A stretch of DNA of 8,139 nucleotides from Ignavibacteriaceae bacterium (GTDB lineage: Bacteria > Bacteroidota > Ignavibacteria > Ignavibacteriales > Ignavibacteriaceae), in NCBI GenBank assembly GCA_031292465.1, contig JARLHB010000356.1, forward strand, positions 1 through 8,139, written 5' to 3'. Below the pieces are notes generated by a model that saw nothing but the letters and a program-made list of their open reading frames with translations, ran no database searches and had not been told where the DNA came from. Both the position numbers and the translations under genes were made by a program. The stretch's first letter is position 1, and the number at the start of each line of letters is the position of its first letter. Shown one piece after another: positions 1 through 5,930 of the stretch.

Positions 1-68
1 CCTTCAAAATTAATTGTTTGTACGGGAGTTGGTAAATTCGCAAGCTTTATTCTTTTAGGTATAATCAT
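1..68 (-). CDS. Partial 5' end of a probable PLP-dependent enzyme (D-cysteine desulfhydrase / ACC deaminase family)
   Basis: Only the first 22 codons are in the window; the rest lies beyond the left edge. The ATG at 66-68 overlaps the TGA of kdsB in an ATGA junction (4 bp), typical of translationally coupled genes, which is the main reason to believe the start. The visible peptide contains RIKLANLPTPVQ. A short basic stretch followed by a Leu-x-x-x-Pro-Thr-Pro motif is how members of the D-cysteine desulfhydrase/1-aminocyclopropane-1-carboxylate deaminase branch of fold-type II PLP enzymes begin, just before the 'IKRDDLTG'-like block that carries the PLP lysine. That block is not visible here, so the family call is an inference from a short motif. 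No catalytic residue can be checked. Another fold-type II PLP enzyme or an unrelated protein is possible. Confidence 0.45.
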   Translation of the reverse strand, partial: MIIPKRIKLANLPTPVQTINFE

Positions 69-838
69 ATATCATCGTTCTCTTTCATTTTTAAATATCT
101 TGAATAATACATTCTTGCGCGTTCAAGATCATCCTGTGTATCGATCGAAATACTTTCATGTTCGGTAACTACTACTTTAATCTTAAAACCATTTTCAAGC
201 ATGCGAAGCTGTTCAAGTTTTTCTGTCTGTTCCAGATCAGTCGGTTTAAGTTCCGTGAATCTGAATAAGGATTCTTTTCTATAGACATAAAGGCCAATGT
301 GCTTATATATTTCGGCTTTCTGAATGCGCTCAACGTTCGTGCGGGCAGCGCGCACGTAAGGAATAGCAGCACGGGAAAAGTACATCGCACAGTTGTTGTA
401 ATCAAAAACTACCTTAACAACAGAAGGAGATTTTAAATCTTCCAGCGAATCAATTCTTCTGGCTAACGTTGAAACATTTACCGACCTGTCAAACAACAGC
501 GGTTCTATTGCCTGGTCAATCATTTCGCCTTTAATAAACGGCTCATCACCCTGAATATTTACTATTATTTTTGCATGAGGCAAATTTCTGGCAACATATG
601 CAATACGGTCAGATCCTGTGGCAATATCTTTAGGAGTCATTATGACATTTGCCCCGAAGTCACTGATTACCTGTGCTACTTTTTCATCATCAACAGCAAT
701 AATAATTTCATTTAACAGCTTGGATTTTTTTACGCTTTCATAAGTATGCTGAATCATCGGCTTGCCGCATATATCGGCAAGTGGTTTACCAAGCAATCTT
801 GTGGAAGCAAAACGGGCAGGAATAATACCAATAATCAT
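65..838 (-). CDS. kdsB: 3-deoxy-manno-octulosonate cytidylyltransferase (CMP-Kdo synthetase)
   Basis: KdsB activates Kdo with CTP to give CMP-Kdo and pyrophosphate, the sugar donor for the LPS inner core, in the cytoplasm. The 257-aa product is about the usual family length (near 250). Visible motifs, in order, are the nucleotide-binding N-terminus IPARFASTRLLGKPL (6-20), ATGSDR (73-78), the metal-binding NIQGDEP (94-100), the active-site block AMYFSRAAIPY (151-161), HIGLYVYR (180-187), LEQTEKLEQLRML (202-214) and the C-terminal SIDTQDDLE (231-239). One deviation is Leu16 where the family normally has Pro (RLPGKPL). The ATG start puts the conserved motif a few residues in, as expected. There is no good Shine-Dalgarno sequence; the leader is AT-rich. 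It lies 37 bp downstream of gatC and overlaps the next gene by 4 bp. An intact kdsB is good evidence for a Gram-negative LPS producer. Confidence 0.96.
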   Translation of the reverse strand: MIIGIIPARFASTRLLGKPLADICGKPMIQHTYESVKKSKLLNEIIIAVDDEKVAQVISDFGANVIMTPKDIATGSDRIAYVARNLPHAKIIVNIQGDEPFIKGEMIDQAIEPLLFDRSVNVSTLARRIDSLEDLKSPSVVKVVFDYNNCAMYFSRAAIPYVRAARTNVERIQKAEIYKHIGLYVYRKESLFRFTELKPTDLEQTEKLEQLRMLENGFKIKVVVTEHESISIDTQDDLERARMYYSRYLKMKENDDI

Positions 839-875
839 AATTTTAAATCAAGAGTAAAAATAAATTTTTAGAAAA

Positions 876-1169
876 CTAATCGCCGCCTATAACTTTCGGC
901 ACATTGAAAAAATGTTCATCTTTTTCCGGACCATTCTTTAACGCTTCTTCGGTTGAAATAGACGGTTTAACTTCATCTTCACGGAATACATTAAATCCTT
1001 CCACCGGATGCGAAAGAGGTTCAACATTTTCAGTATCAAGCTCATTAAGCTTTTCAATATAATTCAGAATTTCATTTAACTGTTCAGTATAACTGTCAAT
1101 CTCGGCCTCGGCAAACTTTAGCCTTGCCAGTTCTGCAATGTGTTCAACATCTTTTCTTGTTACGGCCAT
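876..1169 (-). CDS. gatC: Asp-tRNA(Asn)/Glu-tRNA(Gln) amidotransferase subunit C
   Basis: GatC is the small subunit of the GatCAB complex, which converts mischarged Glu-tRNA(Gln) and/or Asp-tRNA(Asn) to the amidated forms. It stabilises GatA and wraps around the GatA-GatB interface. The 97-aa length is typical. The N-terminal part shows the family pattern VTRKDVEHIAELARL (3-17), then a Glu-rich amphipathic helix pair (20-45), then VEPLSHP (49-55), FREDEV (62-67) and the C-terminal FFNVPKVI (87-94), which matches the conserved 'f.VPkvi' end. The ATG is preceded by AGAAAGGA about 9 nt upstream, the clearest Shine-Dalgarno sequence in the window, which fixes the start. gatA and gatB are not adjacent, which is common in genomes where the three subunits are scattered. 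It sits 54 bp after plsC and 37 bp before kdsB. Confidence 0.95.
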   Translation of the reverse strand: MAVTRKDVEHIAELARLKFAEAEIDSYTEQLNEILNYIEKLNELDTENVEPLSHPVEGFNVFREDEVKPSISTEEALKNGPEKDEHFFNVPKVIGGD

Positions 1170-1215
1170 CAGCCGGTTCCTTTCTTAATAAATTTGCTTC
1201 GTTAAATATTTTGTT

Positions 1216-1248
1216 CAGGAATATTAGGAAATACTTTCCGTATTCCTG
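1216..1248 (-). other. Bipartite inverted repeat across the plsC stop codon
   Basis: On the transcribed strand CAGGAATA (1241-1248) pairs with TATTCCTG (1216-1223), an 8-bp perfect outer stem. Inside it GGAAA (1235-1239) pairs with TTTCC (1227-1231) around a GTA loop, with a small 1/3-nt internal loop that contains the TAA stop codon of plsC. The downstream sequence on that strand is AACAAAATATTT, not a run of T, so a classical intrinsic terminator is not well supported. The structure could be a weak terminator, a 3'-end stabilising hairpin between plsC and gatC, or chance. The pairing is seen directly; the role is inferred. Confidence 0.5.
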
Positions 1249-1940
1249 TGCGCAATAATAATTTGTCTTACCCTTTCCATCAATTCAAGTTCGTCTTTTT
1301 TCGTTTGTATATTGTCTGTGGTAATAGGTTTATCAAAGTGGACAGTTATTGTGCCGCCCTTAATTGCAAATTTCCCTTTTGGAAGTATCTTTTCAGCCCC
1401 GCTGATTGAAACCGGAACTATAGGATATCCTGCTTTAACAGCCAGGTAAAAAGCGCCACGTTTAAAAGGCTGAACTTCGCCTGTCTTGCTTCTTGTACCT
1501 TCGGCAAATAATAAAATTGACCTGCCCTTTTCAGCCATAATCTTTCTTGCATTCTCTATACTTCGGGCTGCACTTTCCCTGTTATCACGGTCAATCATAA
1601 CGTACGGGCCTAATTTCATCTGCCAGCCGAATAAAGGAATTTTACCAAGCTCCTTTTTATAAACTATGCTTGTTTCATTAGGAAAAGCCAACTGCAGTGT
1701 GGGAATATCAAACTGGCTGCTATGGTTGGATACAAAAATATAAGGCTTCCCTTTTTCAATATTTTCCATTCCTGTAATCTTTAACTTAACGCCGCCCAAA
1801 AACAGGACACCCCACGAAAAAGATTTTGATAGTTTGAAGTACAAGTGATAGCTTCTGTCAAGCACGGCAAAAAGAAGCGCAAGTACCGAATGGATAATTG
1901 TGTGTATAATAATTAAGAATAGTTTTATATATGACAACAC
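1224..1940 (-). CDS. plsC: 1-acyl-sn-glycerol-3-phosphate acyltransferase (PlsC family)
   Basis: PlsC-type enzymes transfer an acyl chain to lysophosphatidic acid to form phosphatidic acid at the inner membrane. The 238-aa product has an N-terminal hydrophobic segment (about 5-27), then the acyltransferase motifs in order: motif I NHSSQFD (72-78, catalytic His73 and Asp78), motif II around IPLFGW (101-106) with IDRDNR (116-121), motif III FAEGTRS (145-151) that contacts the glycerol phosphate, and motif IV YPIVPVSISG (172-181). All key residues are present. The start is GTG (1938-1940), directly abutting the TAA of the upstream M48 gene with no gap. AGGA 7 nt upstream, inside the M48 3' end, supports it, and there is no in-frame ATG before motif I except Met58, which would remove the membrane segment. 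A related specificity, such as lysophospholipid or ornithine-lipid acylation, cannot be excluded. A large inverted repeat folds over its stop codon. Confidence 0.9.
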   Translation of the reverse strand: MLSYIKLFLIIIHTIIHSVLALLFAVLDRSYHLYFKLSKSFSWGVLFLGGVKLKITGMENIEKGKPYIFVSNHSSQFDIPTLQLAFPNETSIVYKKELGKIPLFGWQMKLGPYVMIDRDNRESAARSIENARKIMAEKGRSILLFAEGTRSKTGEVQPFKRGAFYLAVKAGYPIVPVSISGAEKILPKGKFAIKGGTITVHFDKPITTDNIQTKKDELELMERVRQIIIAHRNTESIS

Positions 1941-3086
1941 TTAACTATCCTGTAAATTAAGATTATTATTTAAATTGTTGCTTTTTTCCATCCCACCGAT
2001 TGAAAAATTTCTTATTGCCGCAACCCTGTTCTTAATTGAAGGATGGCTGTAGAAAAACCATTCCACCAGGGGATGCGGTTCTCTGTCGCCCAAATTCTGA
2101 TCTGTCAGCTTTTCAAGCGTGGAAATAAAAGCTTCTTTTTTATTTGTTGATATAATAGCATACTCATCAGCCTGGTACTCAAATTTTCTTGATATCATAT
2201 TGGAAAGAGGGTTAAGTATTAAACTGATGATCATAGCCCAAAGCGACAACAGCGGTATTGCTGAAATCTGGACAATTGTTGTAAAACCAAACCATGATAA
2301 AGACAGATTATATAAATATGCTATTAAAAATAAAGTTAAAAAGCTTGAAGCCGTGCCAATAAATATATTTTTAATAATATGTTTTCTCTTATAGTGCCCT
2401 AATTCATGAGCAATAACAGTTTCTATTTCATCTGTAGTGTAGCTTTCAAGAAGTGTATCTCCAAGTAGAATTCTTTTTGATTTACCAATACCTGTAAATG
2501 CTGCATTGGCCTTTTTGGTATTCTTGCTCATATCAAATTTATAAACGTTTTCCACTTTTATACCGGCATCTTTTGCCAACGCCTGTATCCGGTTTTTTAG
2601 ATCTTCATTATCTATAGGAACAATTTTATAAAACAGCGGAAGTATAAACACCGGGACTATCCTTGCCAGGATTACAGAAATAACGAATAATATTATAGCA
2701 AACGGCAGCCACCATAATAAATTAAATTTATTCATGGAGTAAAAGAATATTAATAATACCGGTATGCCGATAACACCTGAAACCAGCATTGTCTTAACAT
2801 CTTCCCAAATCCATTTTATAAAAGTCTGGTTTGATAAATCATACTTATGTTCCAGATAAAACTCGGTATAATAGTTTACAGGGAAGAATATTATTCCTGC
2901 AGCCGCACCGGTAATAATCACAAAGGCGAGGAATAATAAATAATTATTAGACAAATACCCCTGCAGAAAATGCTGAAGTGTTATACTTAGGCCGGAAAGG
3001 ACAAATAAAAGGATTAGTATGAAACTTGCTATTCCTTTAGCTATCCCGACGGCCAGCTTTACGTTATTATATCTTTTTGCATCCAT
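1941..3086 (-). CDS. M48 family integral-membrane metallopeptidase (Ste24 / CAAX protease 1-like)
   Basis: This is a zinc endopeptidase of the Ste24 type embedded in the cytoplasmic membrane. In eukaryotes Ste24 trims prenylated CAAX proteins. Bacteria lack that substrate, and homologues are thought to act in membrane-protein quality control. The 381-aa product has an N-terminal multi-helix region typical of the M48 N-terminal domain (hydrophobic segments near 12-32, 48-69, 100-116 and 124-149). The peptidase domain follows, with the lead-in TKKANAAFTGIGKSKRILLGD (from 190), the zinc/catalytic motif HELGH (227-231; His227, Glu228, His231), two further hydrophobic segments (about 241-258 and 274-292) and EYQAD (303-307) supplying the third zinc ligand Glu303. 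SHPS (347-350) near the end is also family-typical. The extreme C-terminus is Asn-rich. No Shine-Dalgarno sequence is obvious. It follows batE after 112 bp and abuts plsC. Confidence 0.92.
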   Translation of the reverse strand: MDAKRYNNVKLAVGIAKGIASFILILLFVLSGLSITLQHFLQGYLSNNYLLFLAFVIITGAAAGIIFFPVNYYTEFYLEHKYDLSNQTFIKWIWEDVKTMLVSGVIGIPVLLIFFYSMNKFNLLWWLPFAIILFVISVILARIVPVFILPLFYKIVPIDNEDLKNRIQALAKDAGIKVENVYKFDMSKNTKKANAAFTGIGKSKRILLGDTLLESYTTDEIETVIAHELGHYKRKHIIKNIFIGTASSFLTLFLIAYLYNLSLSWFGFTTIVQISAIPLLSLWAMIISLILNPLSNMISRKFEYQADEYAIISTNKKEAFISTLEKLTDQNLGDREPHPLVEWFFYSHPSIKNRVAAIRNFSIGGMEKSNNLNNNLNLQDS

Positions 3087-3092
3087 AATCTA

Positions 3093-3121
3093 AAAATAAA
3101 CTTAAATGGAAAGTTAATCAA
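3093..3121 (-). promoter_or_regulatory. Possible promoter for the M48-plsC gene pair
   Basis: On the minus strand TTGATT (3116-3121) and TATTTT (3093-3098) are separated by 17 bp in an AT-rich spacer upstream of the M48 gene. The -10-like box ends only 6 nt before the ATG, so a transcript from it would be leaderless or nearly so. I found no exact Bacteroidota-type TAnnTTTG box; TACGGTTTG nearby has one base too many. This is a weak consensus match in AT-rich DNA and is offered as a candidate only. Confidence 0.2.
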
Positions 3122-3159
3122 ACCGTAAGCTATTATTTTTAAATATAGCAGATTTGGTG

Positions 3160-3177
3160 AGAACTGCCGCAAGTTCT
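3160..3177 (-). other. Small hairpin after batE, possible weak transcription end
   Basis: On the transcribed strand AGAACT (3172-3177) and AGTTCT (3160-3165) form a perfect 6-bp stem around the GC-rich loop TGCGGC, starting 21 nt after the batE stop codon. No T-run follows (next bases TCACCAAATC), so it is not a standard intrinsic terminator. Its place at the end of the Bat operon, in a 112-bp spacer, is suggestive. The rest of the spacer is AT-rich and featureless apart from the candidate promoter. Confidence 0.25.
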
Positions 3178-3198
3178 TATAATAGGAAAGATTAAGCG

Positions 3199-3987
3199 CT
3201 ATATTGCCCCAATTTCATAAAGCTGTATCCAGCCTTCTTTTCCGTCCTGAAGCCTTATTTTCACCCAGTTTTCAACCTGGTCAAGTTCTCTTACTTTTAA
3301 GCCTTCATGCACAACAAAGGCATCATTGCTTGTCTGGTCAGGCGCAAGCTTAACTGTTGCAGTGGATTCAAGTATAATTCCGCTCTTAACGCTTATTTCG
3401 CGATTTAAATTTATAATTAATGGGATAGCGGCAATGATTAAAAGAAGAATAGATACCAGGCCTGAAAAGAAAGAAAATCTTTGCATAGCCGGAGTTTTAG
3501 CAAAGAAATACAATCCTATTGATCCTAAAAAGAGCAGGAAAAATATATATGCAGTATGCATCCAGCCCGCTAATGAGAAAATTGCCAGGAAACCCTCCCA
3601 CCATTGGAATATAAAAAACTTAGGAAAGGCATCTATTTTATCCACCGTCTTAGTATTTGCAATTGTAAGATTGTGAATTACATCATCATCGCCCGGAGAA
3701 AGTCTAAGCGCCTTTTCATAATATAATATGGAAAGCCCAAGCTTGCCGGCGCGGTAATAAGAATTTGCAAGATTATAATAGAGCGATGTTCCTTCATATC
3801 CCTGGTGTATAACCTGCTGGTAAGCATCAATTGCTTTGTCGTACTGCTTATCCTGATAGAATTCATTTCCTTTTTTTACCTGGTCATCAGTAGCTGAAGC
3901 AAAAGAAATATTAGATATAATAATTACGAATGCAAAAATAGCTGCAATAAAACACTTTACTTTATTTAGGGTTATAAACTTATACAT
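3199..3987 (-). CDS. batE: BatE: TPR and SH3-like domain membrane protein of the Bat operon
   Basis: The 262-aa product starts with a basic N-terminus and a hydrophobic segment (about 11-30) ending in a plausible signal-peptidase site near SFASA. TPR repeats follow in the periplasm (about 35-110: GNEFYQDKQYDKAIDAYQQ, then YNLANSYYRAGKLGLSILYY and EKALRLSPGDDDV). Two membrane helices come next (about 136-163 and 172-193). The C-terminal domain (about 198-260) has the bacterial SH3 pattern, ending VKIRLQDGKEGWIQLYEIG. This order of TPR, two helices and SH3 is characteristic of BatE as last gene of the Bat operon. The gene overlaps batD by 8 bp, which suggests translational coupling. The molecular role is unknown; SH3-like domains often bind peptides or cell wall, but that is inference here. 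Confidence 0.85.
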   Translation of the reverse strand: MYKFITLNKVKCFIAAIFAFVIIISNISFASATDDQVKKGNEFYQDKQYDKAIDAYQQVIHQGYEGTSLYYNLANSYYRAGKLGLSILYYEKALRLSPGDDDVIHNLTIANTKTVDKIDAFPKFFIFQWWEGFLAIFSLAGWMHTAYIFFLLFLGSIGLYFFAKTPAMQRFSFFSGLVSILLLIIAAIPLIINLNREISVKSGIILESTATVKLAPDQTSNDAFVVHEGLKVRELDQVENWVKIRLQDGKEGWIQLYEIGAI

Positions 3988-5821
3988 TTTTCTTCACCGA
4001 CAAAGATTTTTCCAGCTCAATAATAACTTTGGTAAGATCGTTATACATATCATTCATGGCAGTGGCGCCGTCTGCATCGGGAGCAAATCTTGCATACTCA
4101 CATTTTTCAATGCAGCCCTTCAAATTATTTATTAATTCTACGTCTGTATTTTTACTTTGAAGTTCATCTACTGCCCGGTCAAGAGACATTTCAGCTTTCG
4201 GTATATGGAACTTATCTTCAAGGTAACCAAACAAAGCCTGGGATATTTCAGCATAAAAACCATTTTGATCATTAGCGTCCATAAAAGTTTTTGCAGTCTT
4301 AAATCTGGCTCTTGCAATTTTCTGAGCTCGCTGATAGCGCATTAACTGCAGGTTGCCTGCAAGTTTGTCTGTCCTTCTTTTCCAGATTATTAATCCGCTT
4401 AACAATATCAAAGGCAAAATGGCGGCAGCCCAGAATCCAAAACCCAATAAGGATGTATCACCCTTCCTCGCTATATCATTGTTTGAAGTTTTTATATATT
4501 TAATATCCTGGCCAAGCAGCCTGATTTCTTCTTTAGTATAACCGGATGCAGACCCTCCGCCGGTACCGGGTTGAACATCAATCGAATAAGTTGGCGTTGA
4601 TAAAGTTACGTAAGATTTCCTTTCCGGATTATAATACGAGAACTGAATAGGAGGTATCTCTTTTTTGCCGGGACTTCGAGGGACAATCAAATATTCAAAT
4701 GTTTTGGAGCCGTTTATTCTTCCTGTCCTGTTAATCTGCTCGGAAGTCTTTGGATCATATTTATCAAACCCTGCAGGAAGAGTTATCTCCGGCATATTTA
4801 ATAATTGTATGTTGCCGCTGCCGCTGATGTTTATTTTTAATGTAACCGGATCATTAGCCTTAGCGCTTGTTGAACTAATCTGAGAAGTAAGCGTATAATT
4901 ACCAACGGCACCGTTATATGACTTAGGAATATTCTGCGAAGGCTGCGGGTTTACATGCAATTTAATCGTATTAGACTTTGCATTGTAATTAACCTTCTGA
5001 ACAGTATTGAAAAAAGGGTCATTAAAGAAATCATCAAATAAATTATTGTTGCTCTTTCTTTTCTGCTGAATCTGAACAGGTATATCAAGAACAAGCGGAG
5101 ATACCGAAAGCTCGCCTGCGCGGGAAGGGAATAACGCTACTTTCTTCAGAATTCCTACCCTGTACTGTTTACCCTTGTACGTTTCAGTTGAGAAGGTAAT
5201 ATTATTTGGAACGCTTATTTCCTCAGCCCAAAGGCCTTCATAAGAAGGAAGCTTGGCTACCTGCATCTGGGAAGCTATTCCAAGCCTTGTATATAATTTA
5301 TAAGTTACGGTTACCTGATCGCCTAAATCTACTTTCTCTCTGTCCGCAGTGGCAAGGATGAAAAGATTATCAGCTATATCTTTTTGCGATACGTTAGAAT
5401 TACTTTGCTGTTGCTGCTGGGGCGATGAAGATTTAGGTGAACCTTTTTCAACCGTAATTGTTATTGGCTGGGTGGAAAAAGTTTTGTCATTATATTTTAT
5501 AATCGCACTTCCGATTGTAAATTTCCCCGCGTTCTGCGCCTGCAAATAATATGAATATGACCTTGACCCAGAAACTGCACCATTAATTATTTGCATACTT
5601 GTGGACTGGTTGGGCCCCGATAGAATCATAAATCCTTTAAAAGCGGGAGCCGAAAAACTCTTTACCCCGTTTATATCCTGGCCTGAGAAGTTGAACGATA
5701 CCTCAAACTGGTCACTAAGGCCTACTGTTGTACTCTTTACAGAAGCCGTAAAAGTTTGCGGATATAATACTGCCGCATATAAGAGAATTAAAAATATACC
5801 GATTAAGTTCCTTCTTAACAT
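3980..5821 (-). CDS. batD: BatD: oxygen-tolerance family periplasmic protein with one membrane anchor
   Basis: The 613-aa product has a signal peptide (about 4-22, ending near YPQT) and a large extracytoplasmic region made of beta-rich segments. One membrane helix (about 459-479, followed by KRR) precedes a cytoplasmic helical tail. Family marks include the first beta-domain (TFTASVKSTTVGLSDQFEV), a Ser/Gln-rich linker (about 128-145), FNDPFF (266-271) with its aromatic/acidic surroundings, the third domain around LNMPEITLPAGFDKYDP, and the tail motif FYAEISQALFGYLEDKF (522-538) with CIEKCEYARFAP (570-581). These fit the BatD/BatD-like 'oxygen tolerance' family, which is usually about 550-620 aa. 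It follows batC after a 108-bp spacer, the only sizeable gap in the operon, and overlaps batE. The closest purine-rich element, AGAGG, lies about 14 nt before the ATG, too far for a normal Shine-Dalgarno sequence. Presumed to scaffold the VWA and TPR partners at the membrane; this is not proven. Confidence 0.9.
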   Translation of the reverse strand: MLRRNLIGIFLILLYAAVLYPQTFTASVKSTTVGLSDQFEVSFNFSGQDINGVKSFSAPAFKGFMILSGPNQSTSMQIINGAVSGSRSYSYYLQAQNAGKFTIGSAIIKYNDKTFSTQPITITVEKGSPKSSSPQQQQQSNSNVSQKDIADNLFILATADREKVDLGDQVTVTYKLYTRLGIASQMQVAKLPSYEGLWAEEISVPNNITFSTETYKGKQYRVGILKKVALFPSRAGELSVSPLVLDIPVQIQQKRKSNNNLFDDFFNDPFFNTVQKVNYNAKSNTIKLHVNPQPSQNIPKSYNGAVGNYTLTSQISSTSAKANDPVTLKINISGSGNIQLLNMPEITLPAGFDKYDPKTSEQINRTGRINGSKTFEYLIVPRSPGKKEIPPIQFSYYNPERKSYVTLSTPTYSIDVQPGTGGGSASGYTKEEIRLLGQDIKYIKTSNNDIARKGDTSLLGFGFWAAAILPLILLSGLIIWKRRTDKLAGNLQLMRYQRAQKIARARFKTAKTFMDANDQNGFYAEISQALFGYLEDKFHIPKAEMSLDRAVDELQSKNTDVELINNLKGCIEKCEYARFAPDADGATAMNDMYNDLTKVIIELEKSLSVKKNV

Positions 5822-5874
5822 AACTTAAATTAAAACCTCTATAAAAATTTATCCTTCCGGATTTGCAATTTTGT

Positions 5875-5930
5875 ATCTTTAGATAATACGATCTTTGAAT
5901 CTTTTTATCTTTCAATTTTTAAATCTTCTT
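5875..5930 (-). repeat. 8-bp-period tandem repeat in the batC-batD spacer
   Basis: Read on the plus strand from 5875, seven consecutive 8-mers all begin with AT: ATCTTTAG, ATAATACG, ATCTTTGA, ATCTTTTT, ATCTTTCA, ATTTTTAA, ATCTTCTT. Five of the seven start exactly with ATCTT and one differs by a single base. On the transcribed strand the consensus is NNAAAGAT. The array ends at the batC stop codon and covers about half of the 108-bp spacer. The rest of the spacer (5822-5874) is AT-rich with a GAAGGAT and an AGAGG purine stretch and no clear promoter. The repeat may be a degenerate simple-sequence expansion, a binding array or an mRNA element. Confidence 0.55.

Noticed and set aside
2119..2394. 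91-codon plus-strand frame
   Set aside because: Antisense to the conserved catalytic half of the M48 peptidase gene, with no recognisable motif or start signal.
3326..3676. 116-codon plus-strand frame
   Set aside because: Antisense to batE membrane and SH3 coding sequence; basic composition without domain features.
5715..5915. 66-codon minus-strand frame spanning the batC-batD spacer and the batD start
   Set aside because: It overlaps the batD signal peptide region out of frame, has no family-like motif and contains the 8-bp repeat; no evidence that it is translated.
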